A stretch of 37,308 nt of DNA, taken from assembly GCA_944368945.1 (NCBI GenBank), contig CALVXH010000007.1, positions 1 to 37,308 of the forward strand. Direction: 5' to 3'. The notes under the pieces are model-generated. The model did no database searches and was not told where the DNA came from. It was given only the letters and a program-made list of their open reading frames with translations. This DNA is from an uncultured Bacilli bacterium. Its GTDB lineage: Bacteria; Bacillota_I; Bacilli_A; RFN20; CAG-826. This document shows, piece by piece, positions 17,144-26,459 of this stretch. A program made the translations under genes and the position numbers. The first letter of the stretch is position 1; every line of letters begins with the position of its first letter.

Positions 17144-18268
17144 CTATCCCCATATGGCGTATAATGTTAAGTCTTTTGTTACGGAAGTAAGCGAAGTAAA
17201 ATGGCCTGAATTCGGATTGATTATTGGATCAGTCCACCATCCTTTAAAGTCTAAATTTTCATTTTCATTATAACATTTTAATGAATCTTGATTTAAGTCG
17301 ATATAACTTCCGTATGTAATGCCCTCAAAACTTCTTATTTTTGTGGAAGATTCTTCAGGATTCGTCAAATCGCCAATAGTCCACTTTCCGCCATTAACAT
17401 CAAATGTCACCGTAAACGTTAAATCACTACCTATACCTTTAATGCTAAATAAATACCTCCGTGTATTTCCTGTTTTCTTATAAACTGCCCCTGAAGATTC
17501 TATGATATAAAAATCACCATCATCCCCTAAATCATTTGCTGGATAAGAATTTCCTGTAAACCATTGATTAGTTTTAGGTATTGGAACAAATATTTCATCC
17601 TGATCCCCGTTTGTATAACTAACTAATAAGCAATAATTTACATCGTCACTTTTACTTTCATCATACGTTATGGATACGATGCCAACTCCAGAATTCAAAT
17701 AAAATGGTTTTTCTGAAGTTCCATCTGTATATTGTATTGTTATTTCATAATTTCCATTTGAATCTGAGTTAATTAAAATATCACTAATACCCTTACCATC
17801 TTTTCCTTTATTAATTGTAAATGTCTCACTTATTGAACCATCGCTATACTGAAAAGATAAAGTAGTATTTCCTTCATCATCAAATCCAGAAATAACCTTA
17901 GTAACTTCCTTACCATCATCACCCTTATAAACTGGCACTGTAATTATAGTTGGTTCTTTATTAACATCAGTATAAGTAATAGTAATGGTAACTAAAGTTT
18001 TATCATCGTTTAATGTACTAACAACATTGGCTATTCCAACACCATCCGTACCATTAATAGCTTTTGGAATTGTAAATACTAAAGGATTTTTCCCTTCTTC
18101 AGCGAAATTTATTGTAACAATAACATTTCCATTATCGTCTGTCTCAACATTAGTATTTAAAATTGTCAAAGTATCATCACCAAAAAAAGCAGAACAACTT
18201 GTAACACCAAAACACCCGATAGAAACGCCAAGAATTATTTGAATCTTTCTAATAAAACTAAAATTCAT
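17144..18268 (-). CDS. Repeat lipoprotein with InlB-type C-terminus, module 1
   Basis: 374 aa. Lipoprotein signal with lipobox GVTSC (Cys25). Residues about 35-235 contain roughly 45-residue repeats built on I-x-YTD/YSDGS ... NGxDGxGI units (VTITITYTDVNKEPTIITVP, NKGKDGKGISDILI). The last 85 residues (VTFDVNGGKW ... FKGWWTDP ... LTLYAIWG) are of the InlB B-repeat/Flg_new type. Same architecture as the 370-aa lipoprotein of module 2, but the collagen-like Gly-x-x run is missing here. GAGGTGAT ribosome binding site formed by the end of the preceding gene. Predicted to be lipid-anchored with a repeat stalk outside the cell; it heads the lipoprotein / small protein / large protein cassette. Confidence 0.85.
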   Translation of the reverse strand: MNFSFIRKIQIILGVSIGCFGVTSCSAFFGDDTLTILNTNVETDDNGNVIVTINFAEEGKNPLVFTIPKAINGTDGVGIANVVSTLNDDKTLVTITITYTDVNKEPTIITVPVYKGDDGKEVTKVISGFDDEGNTTLSFQYSDGSISETFTINKGKDGKGISDILINSDSNGNYEITIQYTDGTSEKPFYLNSGVGIVSITYDESKSDDVNYCLLVSYTNGDQDEIFVPIPKTNQWFTGNSYPANDLGDDGDFYIIESSGAVYKKTGNTRRYLFSIKGIGSDLTFTVTFDVNGGKWTIGDLTNPEESSTKIRSFEGITYGSYIDLNQDSLKCYNENENLDFKGWWTDPIINPNSGHFTSLTSVTKDLTLYAIWG

Positions 18269-18272
18269 AATA

Positions 18273-20747
18273 TCACCTCATTAAATTTTCTTTCAAATCA
18301 CTTACCTGAGGATCTTTATTAAATAACTCAGGCTCTTCTGTTAAAGAAACTTTACCATTAGTAATAAATTTAAAAGAGTTAAAACCAGCAGCATATAAAA
18401 CGCACTTAGATAAGACAGATAAAAGTTTGTCTATTAATCCTCCATCAACAGTTCCAGTGTATTTATTAACATTTGTAAGTAAATCAACATCTATCAAATC
18501 GCTAAAACTATTAATGTTATTAGTTAAATTATTTACAATTAATGAATTATTCATGCCACCTCCGTAAAAAGCAATCATAGTATTAATAAACTCTGAATCT
18601 TCTTTTATATATGTAAATTTATTTGAATTACATATGTCTTTTAAAATAGGTTTAATCGGAAAAAATTCGTCAATTGATAAATCAATATTTTCATCTAGAA
18701 CACTAGAAGCAAGTGAAGAAATTCTTTCTTCTACCAAACTTGTTGTGTCAATGTCATTAACATTTTTCCAATCATAAAATTTAGTATTACCTTCTAAAAC
18801 AATTTTTGAAGGCAAACTAGTCCCACCAAGTTTATTAGGAATATATGAATTAAGACCTTCTAAAACAGTTGCAACACTAGTAGAACCACCATTATAAAGA
18901 AATGGTCCATTAAATTCTGATTCTAACCCAATAGAGAATAATCCAGAATCATCGAATAAAGCTCCATCTAAAGTAACTTCACTTCCATACTCTTCGTTTG
19001 TATCAGTGTCTAAAGCATCTTGTAAAACTCTTAACGCTTCATACATTTCATCATTGTTTAGGAAAATTCCACTGCTATTTAAGCCTAAAAATTCTTCTAA
19101 AATCATATTTGCAGAAGCGACATTGGTTGAATAGATATCAAAGAAGTCACTAAATGGGACACTATATGCTTTACCACCAATAGTAACATTAATTGTCTTA
19201 GTAGTGTCATAAGGCTTAATAACGTTACTACCAACCTTTAAATTAAATTCACTACTTCTTGTAAGTATTGAATTTTTAATTAATAAGTTCTTTGTGTCAA
19301 ATGCTCTAACTAAATTTTTACCTAATCTAATAGTCGAGTTTTTAATTGTTACATCATTGCCCATTACTTCCACAACTGTCCCAGTAAAAGCATAATTACG
19401 CTTATTTGAATTATCATCAATATTTTGAATTCTTAAATCATTTAAAGTAATTCCATCAGCGTCAAGTAATAATCCAACATTATCTTGTCCATAAGCTTTA
19501 ACAATTACATTATCATTTTGACTTGGATCGCCTATTGTTACATAAGCAAGTGGTCCAAAGAAATAATCTTTTGTATAATCTGGAGCAAGTTTTTTAAGAT
19601 TAATGTCAATTTTTCCATTATTTGGGAAACACAAGTTATTCATATTAATTGAAAAACCATTTCCATAAAAATCTTTTTGCACTTTTATACCTACTTTTAT
19701 ATCTGTAGAAATATTTGTACCATATTTACTATTGTAGTCATCAATAAATTTATGATTATATGTAGTTTCCATATAAACTAATTCATTAGCAAAATTAAAT
19801 GTACCACTCTTTTCATCATAATTTCCAAATAAACTAATGTTTCCTTCTTTTTTAGTAAATGAAGGATCAATTTCATATTTATATATTCCTTGACTAGAAT
19901 AAGTAGGATCAATTTCAACATTTTTTCCTTCATAAACTTCTCTTAAACTACCAAGTGAAGTTTGCATTACTACTATTTCTCCACTACTAGAAAAATTAGT
20001 ACACATTAATAAGTCATTATAGTTATAAACATTTACTCCATCTTTAACTACATTAAATGTATAGGTGTTAGTGATAAATGGCTGTTCAGTACTTACTAAA
20101 GTAAAATATGAATTTTCGCTATAACTATTAATAGTCATAGTGTTATTTGAGTAAGTGATATTATCACTTTTTTCTAAAACACTTACTTTACCATTAGTGA
20201 CAGTATCACCAACTACATCAATATCAAATTCAATTTTGGCATTTACTTTATTTGCATTATCTAGTTTAACTTCATCATAACTTAAATCATACATTCCAAA
20301 GTATCTAGTAGGTTCAACTTGTTGACCTGACGAACTATATTTAGGATTAATTAAAATAGTTCCGTTTTCATAAATGATAGCTTTAAATTCTCTTTCAACA
20401 CTCTTTTTAATGTTTGAACATACAACTGTACATTCACCTTCTTTTAAAGCATATAAATAATAATTATTAGATTCATCTTCTTCAATTTTAGCGACGTCAG
20501 TATTTTCTTTAATATACCAAGTTAATTCATTATCAGGAGCTAAAATTAATACATCATCCATTATAGGAGTAGCCTTTAATTCATAACCAGCATCTCTAAT
20601 TTTAAAGCCTTCTTGATCTCTATAAGAAAAATTAATTCCACTAATATCACTAGCAACATTAATATTAAGTAAAACCACGCTTACAAAAGATATTAAACCA
20701 ATAACAAACGGAATAATTAATAAAATGATAAGAGTTTTATTTTTCAT
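18273..20747 (-). CDS. Membrane-anchored beta-helix surface protein, module 1
   Basis: 824 aa from the ATG at 20747, which has GGAGG 7 nt upstream and overlaps the permease stop as TAATG. An in-frame start at 20780 would add 11 residues inside the permease gene and lacks a ribosome binding site. Single hydrophobic segment at about residues 5-28, then a BIG2/Ig-like region (ELTWYIKENTDVAKI ... GECTVVCSN), then beta-helix-like strands (VTIKNSTIRLGKNLVRAF, NLLIKNSILTRSSEFNL at about 460-500). No LPXTG motif (ends KENLMR). Full-length paralogue of the partial protein at the left edge, in the same position after an ABC permease. Conserved adjacency suggests it works with, or is a client of, that transporter. 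Exact function unknown. Confidence 0.8.
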   Translation of the reverse strand: MKNKTLIILLIIPFVIGLISFVSVVLLNINVASDISGINFSYRDQEGFKIRDAGYELKATPIMDDVLILAPDNELTWYIKENTDVAKIEEDESNNYYLYALKEGECTVVCSNIKKSVEREFKAIIYENGTILINPKYSSSGQQVEPTRYFGMYDLSYDEVKLDNANKVNAKIEFDIDVVGDTVTNGKVSVLEKSDNITYSNNTMTINSYSENSYFTLVSTEQPFITNTYTFNVVKDGVNVYNYNDLLMCTNFSSSGEIVVMQTSLGSLREVYEGKNVEIDPTYSSQGIYKYEIDPSFTKKEGNISLFGNYDEKSGTFNFANELVYMETTYNHKFIDDYNSKYGTNISTDIKVGIKVQKDFYGNGFSINMNNLCFPNNGKIDINLKKLAPDYTKDYFFGPLAYVTIGDPSQNDNVIVKAYGQDNVGLLLDADGITLNDLRIQNIDDNSNKRNYAFTGTVVEVMGNDVTIKNSTIRLGKNLVRAFDTKNLLIKNSILTRSSEFNLKVGSNVIKPYDTTKTINVTIGGKAYSVPFSDFFDIYSTNVASANMILEEFLGLNSSGIFLNNDEMYEALRVLQDALDTDTNEEYGSEVTLDGALFDDSGLFSIGLESEFNGPFLYNGGSTSVATVLEGLNSYIPNKLGGTSLPSKIVLEGNTKFYDWKNVNDIDTTSLVEERISSLASSVLDENIDLSIDEFFPIKPILKDICNSNKFTYIKEDSEFINTMIAFYGGGMNNSLIVNNLTNNINSFSDLIDVDLLTNVNKYTGTVDGGLIDKLLSVLSKCVLYAAGFNSFKFITNGKVSLTEEPELFNKDPQVSDLKENLMR

Positions 20748-22363
20748 TAATTTACCTCCATGGAATAAAATCCTTTGCAAATCCTGCTTTTTATTTTAAC
20801 TAGTAAAGGTACAAGTAAGACTAAACTTATAATAACAATAGTTAAATATATGCCATATCCAGCTGATCCTAAAAAAGACATTAAAAACATGATTAATAAA
20901 ATAATTAATGGATATACAATACTTATTAAGTTAATTAAGTACTTAGTTTTAAATTTAGACTTATTTGATAAGTCATACATATCTAAATAAACTCCTAAAA
21001 TATTAGAAGCAACAATTAAAGCTAAGCCAATAACTAAACTAGAAAAGAATACACTTATTGAAATTGAGTTAGTTGATATTAAAACAATTTCGCTAATTAA
21101 AAGTGAGATACTACTTAAACTTGTAGGTAAAATTAATTTAGCAAGAATTTGCTTAAATGGATCGATAGGAATGTATTTAATAATTTCAAGAGATTTTCCT
21201 TCTCTAGAAATACTTAAAGTTGCACTACTATTAATAACTCCCATAAATAGTAAGATTAAAGTTAGACTAATTGCATTAGTTAATTCAGGAAACATATTTA
21301 AGAAAATTCTTAAGTTTTGATAAATTATTGAATTTAAACTACTAACAACTACAAAACTTAAAAATGGCATCATAATTAATAAAGAAGTATATGAAAAGAT
21401 ATAACTAGAATCTTTAAAAAGTAAATCTGTTTCTTTCTTTAATAAAGAAGAAAAACTAGACTTAATTTTTAATTCTACTTTTTTGCTATCTTTTTTAACT
21501 TTAGAACCCTTATTAAAATCAACTCTATTAAACTTATTAAAGAAGTAACTTGTTAAGTTAATTCCTATTAATGAGAATAAAATAATACTTCCTAAAAACA
21601 TCATTACAGCACTTAAATTTCCATTTCCATTAACAAAGCTTTCAAGTAAATTATTAATTGGAACTAAATATAATTTTGCGTTATGTAAAGCATTAATAAA
21701 TGAATCACTAAATGCTCCTCCAAAAGTTGAATCATTTAAAGCGGTTAAAAATAACTCTAAAACATATTTATAAATAAAGCATAAAATAATAACAACCACG
21801 CAAGCTAAAATAAATTGAATTAAATCGTGGCGCTTAATAAATTCATATAAATATTCAAAAGGTACTACTAAAGTTAAAGCAATTGCTACTACTAATATTG
21901 ATATAAATAAAGGATAGATAATTGATAAAACATAATACTGAGGGAAGAATCCTCTTAAGGCTCCATAACTAATAAGTAATGGAGTAGCAATAATTAAACT
22001 AAGTAAGACTTGTCTAGCATAAATAAATATTATTTTAGAAAAGATAATTTCTTCATTACTTACTGGAAGTACAAGCATAATTGAAGCATCGTCTTTATTA
22101 AACAAAGCTTTTCTAGCCATAAATAAAGAAGACACTATAGCAATTATAAACATGATAAAAATGAAAAATACTAAAAAGTCAAAGGTTCCATAACTAGAGT
22201 ATTTTTCAATCTTTTTGTCTAATTCAAGATAAATAAAACATTCTAAAGCAATAAATAACCCTGCAAAAACTGCCTTAAATAGCCAATTTAAAGCTAAACG
22301 GGATATTTTTTTCTTTCCTGTTCCATTTATTAAACGTTCTTTATTAATTAAATCAATTAGCAT
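20747..22363 (-). CDS. ABC-2 type exporter permease, module 1
   Basis: 538 aa, about 12 hydrophobic segments in two pseudo-repeated halves. Each half has a short cytosolic loop with acidic/basic residues followed by P and a membrane helix (KDDASIMLVLPVSNEEIIFSK near 100; REGKSLEIIKYIPIDPFKQI near 400). Starts 3 nt after the ATPase stop. Paralogue of the 536-aa permease at 1669-3279. Together with the upstream ATPase it would form a complete exporter. A 1-bp TAATG overlap couples it to the membrane-anchored beta-helix gene. Substrate unknown. Confidence 0.82.
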   Translation of the reverse strand: MLIDLINKERLINGTGKKKISRLALNWLFKAVFAGLFIALECFIYLELDKKIEKYSSYGTFDFLVFFIFIMFIIAIVSSLFMARKALFNKDDASIMLVLPVSNEEIIFSKIIFIYARQVLLSLIIATPLLISYGALRGFFPQYYVLSIIYPLFISILVVAIALTLVVPFEYLYEFIKRHDLIQFILACVVVIILCFIYKYVLELFLTALNDSTFGGAFSDSFINALHNAKLYLVPINNLLESFVNGNGNLSAVMMFLGSIILFSLIGINLTSYFFNKFNRVDFNKGSKVKKDSKKVELKIKSSFSSLLKKETDLLFKDSSYIFSYTSLLIMMPFLSFVVVSSLNSIIYQNLRIFLNMFPELTNAISLTLILLFMGVINSSATLSISREGKSLEIIKYIPIDPFKQILAKLILPTSLSSISLLISEIVLISTNSISISVFFSSLVIGLALIVASNILGVYLDMYDLSNKSKFKTKYLINLISIVYPLIILLIMFLMSFLGSAGYGIYLTIVIISLVLLVPLLVKIKSRICKGFYSMEVN

Positions 22364-22366
22364 AGT

Positions 22367-23182
22367 TTAATCAATATCTCCATAAGTCTTAAAGAAAATC
22401 TTAGCAAGGTCTCTACGCTTAAGAGGTTCCTTTTTAAAATCTATTAATGTAGCAACTTTCCCATCTAAAATAATTGCTACTCTATCGCAAACCTTACTTA
22501 CTAATTCAATATTATGAGAAGTAATAAAAACTGTTCTACCATAGGTAGCAAATTGTTTAATCATCTTAAGTAAAACTTCATAAACCATAATATCAAGTCC
22601 AACAGTAGGTTCATCTAAAATCCAAATTTTAGGATTATGAATTAAAGAAGCCATTAGACAAATCTTTTGCTTCATACCATGAGAGTATTCTCTAATTTTT
22701 CTATCCATATCACTTGGAGTCATGCCAAACTTTTTAACTAAAAATTCATAATTCTTGTTAAAGGAAGATTGAATCATATTGTAGCTTGAAGCAATAAATT
22801 GTAAATATTCATTTCCTGTCATCATTTCATAAGTTACAGGTTCGCTAGGAACATATCCAAAAAGTTCTTTAGCTTTTAAAGGATCACGTTTAATATCTTT
22901 GCCAAATAAAAGTATCTCACCGCTAGTAGCCTCTTTTAAACCAACTATACAATCAATGGTTGTAGATTTACCTATACCATTTTTGCCAATAAATCCAAAA
23001 ACTTCTCCCTTTTTAACATCTAAATTTAGTCCTTTAAGTACTTCTTTATGACCATAACTTTTATATAAGTCTTTAATTTGGAGAGCATAGTCAATATCTT
23101 TAAACTCTAATTCTTGAGTATTAGAATCTTCATCAAAGGTGTTTTCTAAGTTTGTATTTTCGCTTACCTTATTTTCTTCCAT
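22367..23182 (-). CDS. ABC transporter ATP-binding protein, module 1
   Basis: 271 aa. Walker A FIGKNGIGKSTT, signature variant YSHGMKQKI, Walker B WILDEP followed by TVGLD, switch His in TSHNIEL. It has an acidic N-terminal extension of about 30 residues (EENKVSENTNLENTFDEDSN) that the module 2 ATPase lacks. ATG at 23182 has GGAGGG 9 nt upstream, inside the end of the zinc-ribbon gene, and is separated from that stop by one base. Forms the exporter with the permease downstream. Confidence 0.93.
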   Translation of the reverse strand: MEENKVSENTNLENTFDEDSNTQELEFKDIDYALQIKDLYKSYGHKEVLKGLNLDVKKGEVFGFIGKNGIGKSTTIDCIVGLKEATSGEILLFGKDIKRDPLKAKELFGYVPSEPVTYEMMTGNEYLQFIASSYNMIQSSFNKNYEFLVKKFGMTPSDMDRKIREYSHGMKQKICLMASLIHNPKIWILDEPTVGLDIMVYEVLLKMIKQFATYGRTVFITSHNIELVSKVCDRVAIILDGKVATLIDFKKEPLKRRDLAKIFFKTYGDID

Positions 23183-23183
23183 A

Positions 23184-24608
23184 TTATCTCGCCCTCCTAA
23201 AACTCTTTATCCACATATAGTCATTTTCACTAGTTTTATTAAACGAATATGTTGCATGGCAATTTTCACAATGATAGTTAAATCCATCAAAAGTAATTTC
23301 AGATTTTCCACAAACTGGACATTTAGAAATAAATAGTTCTTTATCAGCATTAACAAGTAGTATTAATGAATTAACATAATTTTTAAAAAGTAAATCATGA
23401 TTCTTTTTATATAAAGATAAATTTAAAACGTTAGAATAATTACCTGATGAATTATTCATCGTAAATAAAGTTTTACTAATCCCTTTTTTTGAACTCATGA
23501 TTAAATTAATGTTTGCTTCATTTTCTAAACTATATTCAAGACTTGTTAAAAGATAATTTAAACTTCTTCTACTATTATCAACATTTGTGTTAACTCTAAT
23601 TGCTTTATCAATTAATCTAGTTTCAATATAAAAACCAAAATTATTATCATCTTCTTTTATAAGAAATGAGAACATGTCTTTTTTAAAAGCTAATGTAGAA
23701 AAATGGATTTTATTAGCTTTATCAAAATAGATATTCGCTTTATTTGAAAAACTAGTTTTGCCAATTTTATTTTTAGCTAAGTATTCAATTAAGGAAACAA
23801 ATACATAGTTATAATAATATGAATTTAATAAAGACTTGTCTTCGCTTTCAAAAGCATAATTTTCTTTATAAAACTTATAACAATAGCTATATAAAATATC
23901 ATGTAACAAAATATTAGTTGGCATTATAGTTCTATCTTTTTTGATTTTAGTAACATTAAGTTTATATAATTCACTATTCTTAATTAGTTTAACTTTATGT
24001 TCTAAAATCTTAAATAATTTATAGACTCTAACCTTATATGAACTTTCTTTAGAAAATAAATCAAGATCATCTCTAGATTCAAATTGATTTACTAAGCTAA
24101 ACTCTCCATATGTTAATCCAGTAACTTCAAATTCTTCTTCAATTGATAAAGTAATTGGTGCTAAACTGCTTAAAATATCTTTAATTTCTGCACTAATTTC
24201 ATTTACAAGTAAAGCAATAAATGTATTTTCATATGTAATTAATGAATCATAACTTTCTAAACTATGAACATATTCTGGTGAAATATCTTTACCTTTATAC
24301 TTCCAGTTTTTAACATCTTTCATAGTCTTTAAGAATGACTCTGTTGATAATGAAGGAGATAATTCACTTCTTAAAATAATTTCTCGACTTTCTTGCTTAA
24401 TATGAGGGCGATAAACAATCGAAGTAATCTTGTCTAATACTTCTTTAATTTTAAGTCCTCTATTATAACTATCTTCATAATCAAAGCGTTTATAAAGATT
24501 AATCTTTTCATTAAAAAGAGCATCATAAAGATTAGTAAATGATTTGTCTTTATTTACTAATCTTTTAAGCTTATTTGTTATTTCAACTAGATACTCTTTT
24601 TTCTCCAT
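23184..24608 (-). CDS. DUF2357/McrC-like protein with C-terminal zinc ribbon, module 1
   Basis: 474 aa, soluble. SLITYENTFIALLVNEIS (about residue 125) corresponds to the YENRF block of the module 2 homologue. LTYGEFSLVNQF and PTNILLHDILYSYCYKFYK match its LSYGEF and PTNILLDD segments. The C-terminal zinc ribbon is C430-x2-C433-x13-C447-x2-C450. About 100 residues longer than the module 2 copy. No convincing PDDEXK nuclease residues were seen. It lies 27 bp after the AAA+ ATPase gene, and this gene pair is kept in both modules, as McrB/McrC-type pairs are. The likely role is partner of the ATPase, with the zinc ribbon contacting nucleic acid or protein (inference). Family link is moderate and should be tested by profile search. 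Confidence 0.62.
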   Translation of the reverse strand: MEKKEYLVEITNKLKRLVNKDKSFTNLYDALFNEKINLYKRFDYEDSYNRGLKIKEVLDKITSIVYRPHIKQESREIILRSELSPSLSTESFLKTMKDVKNWKYKGKDISPEYVHSLESYDSLITYENTFIALLVNEISAEIKDILSSLAPITLSIEEEFEVTGLTYGEFSLVNQFESRDDLDLFSKESSYKVRVYKLFKILEHKVKLIKNSELYKLNVTKIKKDRTIMPTNILLHDILYSYCYKFYKENYAFESEDKSLLNSYYYNYVFVSLIEYLAKNKIGKTSFSNKANIYFDKANKIHFSTLAFKKDMFSFLIKEDDNNFGFYIETRLIDKAIRVNTNVDNSRRSLNYLLTSLEYSLENEANINLIMSSKKGISKTLFTMNNSSGNYSNVLNLSLYKKNHDLLFKNYVNSLILLVNADKELFISKCPVCGKSEITFDGFNYHCENCHATYSFNKTSENDYMWIKSFRRAR

Positions 24609-24635
24609 ATAAACGTATTCCTATTTAATAATTAA

Positions 24636-26459
24636 TTAAAACTTTCTTAATAATTTGTTGATTTCGTGATTGGTGTATTTAAATTCATCACCAGGATAAG
24701 TTTTAGCAATTAACGATCTTAATTCGATTAAGCCTTGCTTAATATATTCTTCGAATCGGCCTTCAAGTTTTGAAACTACTTTTCTAGAGAACATAAAGTC
24801 GATTGCATCATCCTTTTTGCCTCCGCAAGCCACATATACTGGGGCAAAGTTATCAATTTGATTCATAATACGGTTACCAATAGTTAAATCAAATTTATTA
24901 TATGTAAATTCGATTAAACTTCTTAATTTTGTATAGTCTTCACTCTTCATTTGGTAACTACTAGTTTCCTTGGCTTCTTTAAATAATTCCATTAATTTGT
25001 CATAACTTAAAGATATCTTAGTAACATCTTCATCAACACTAAATGGGATATTTTGGTCATCAAATAAAATTGTAATTGCTCTATCATAAACCTTATCTGT
25101 AATAGTATAAGTTGAATCATCTTTATTTGCTGTACCAATAAACCATGTGTTACATGGTATCTTCAATATGCCATCTTCAAGATGATTTGGAGCTTCAAAA
25201 TCATAAGGAAGTTGCATAATCTTTAAATACCATTTATCCATTGGATATTCTAAAATTGATAAGAAATCTGCAAAGTAATATTCTACACGGCTAATATTTA
25301 CTTCATCTAAAACCATTAAATTCATATGATGTGGTTTATAAGTTGCATCATATAATCTTTTTAGAAACTCAGTTTCGTTATATGTCTTTGAAAAGTCATT
25401 ATAGAATCCAAGAAGATTAGTTCTATCTCTCCAAGTAGCCTGTACAGGTTCGAAATAAGAATCTTCACTAATAAAATCACTAAAATAACGAGCAAGAGAA
25501 GATTTACCTGTTCCAGAAAGTCCTTCAAGAATAATTAATCTTGAACTTGCTAAGCCAGCTATAAAAGCTCTAATAGTATGAATATCAAAATATAACTTTT
25601 CTTGCTTAGCTAAATATTTTCTTAATTTATCACTTAAAACTCCTAATGTAATATTATTATCAAAAGTTTCTTCTCTATTTGCTTCATTAATAACATCAAT
25701 TGAACATAATCCAGGGAAGACAATCTCTTTTGCTTTTAAAGTAGATTCTTTTAAAGAAGTGTCTCCATTAAACTCACCACTAGCACTTCCAACTCCTTGT
25801 CCTACTATATTGTTGCCTGTTCCACTAGTAGGATTAGATTCGCCAAAACTTTGAGCGAGTTGACCTTGTTCATCATATTTTTCTTCCTCTTCTTCTTTAG
25901 CTTTTGCTTCAGCTTCTTCAAGTTCTTTATTTCTAATACCAAAGAATCTATAAGGCTTATCAATATTTTTGAAGTTTACATATAATGCACATATTCCAAA
26001 AATAATTGCGCCAAGAATTACACTAATAATAGTTCCGACAACTACACTTTCTAAAAATAAAAGTAAGTTATTTCCCATTAAAGTAAGATCATAAGGATAT
26101 TGAGCACAAAGACCAATTGCTAAAGCAAGTGCTAAACAAATTACAAAAGTAACTAAATAAACAATAAGCCATTTTTTAGAAAAGCGACGCTCTTCATAAT
26201 AAGCTGCTAGTCTCATTTCATATATAAATGCAATAGCAAATACTAAAATATAAACAAGGAAGCAACATTCCATAATATAAAATTGAATACTTCCAGTTAT
26301 TGATGGAAATCCAAAACTACTACCTAATAATGCAATTGGATTATTTGCCTTAATAAAAGATCCCGCATCTAAGCAAATTGCAGCTAATAATACAATTACA
26401 AGATAAAAGAATATAATCGATATAGCGATAAAATTCTTTCTAGTAAAATATGTTTTCAT
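24636..26459 (-). CDS. Membrane-anchored McrB-like AAA+ ATPase, module 1
   Basis: 607 aa. Four membrane segments (about residues 8-31, 60-82, 97-120, 132-162), a charged Glu/Lys-rich stretch (about 178-195) that may be a short coiled coil, a Gly/Ser-rich linker, then the AAA+ domain. Walker A is GLSGTGKS (313-320), Walker B LMVLDE (381-386), sensor region GTANKDDS (442-449), then TITDKVYDR with a candidate arginine finger at Arg460, and a helical lid containing TIGNRIMNQI. ATG at 26459 overlaps the signal peptidase stop (ATGA). The ATPase faces the cytosol. Coupled to a signal peptidase on one side and a DUF2357-like zinc-ribbon protein on the other, as in module 2. Possible roles are envelope assembly, quality control or defence; none is shown by sequence alone. 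Confidence 0.85.
   Translation of the reverse strand: MKTYFTRKNFIAISIIFFYLVIVLLAAICLDAGSFIKANNPIALLGSSFGFPSITGSIQFYIMECCFLVYILVFAIAFIYEMRLAAYYEERRFSKKWLIVYLVTFVICLALALAIGLCAQYPYDLTLMGNNLLLFLESVVVGTIISVILGAIIFGICALYVNFKNIDKPYRFFGIRNKELEEAEAKAKEEEEEKYDEQGQLAQSFGESNPTSGTGNNIVGQGVGSASGEFNGDTSLKESTLKAKEIVFPGLCSIDVINEANREETFDNNITLGVLSDKLRKYLAKQEKLYFDIHTIRAFIAGLASSRLIILEGLSGTGKSSLARYFSDFISEDSYFEPVQATWRDRTNLLGFYNDFSKTYNETEFLKRLYDATYKPHHMNLMVLDEVNISRVEYYFADFLSILEYPMDKWYLKIMQLPYDFEAPNHLEDGILKIPCNTWFIGTANKDDSTYTITDKVYDRAITILFDDQNIPFSVDEDVTKISLSYDKLMELFKEAKETSSYQMKSEDYTKLRSLIEFTYNKFDLTIGNRIMNQIDNFAPVYVACGGKKDDAIDFMFSRKVVSKLEGRFEEYIKQGLIELRSLIAKTYPGDEFKYTNHEINKLLRKF

Noticed and set aside
4010-20747. Sortase-anchored surface proteins
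   Set aside because: The large proteins end without an LPXTG motif, hydrophobic segment and basic tail, and no sortase gene is present in the window.
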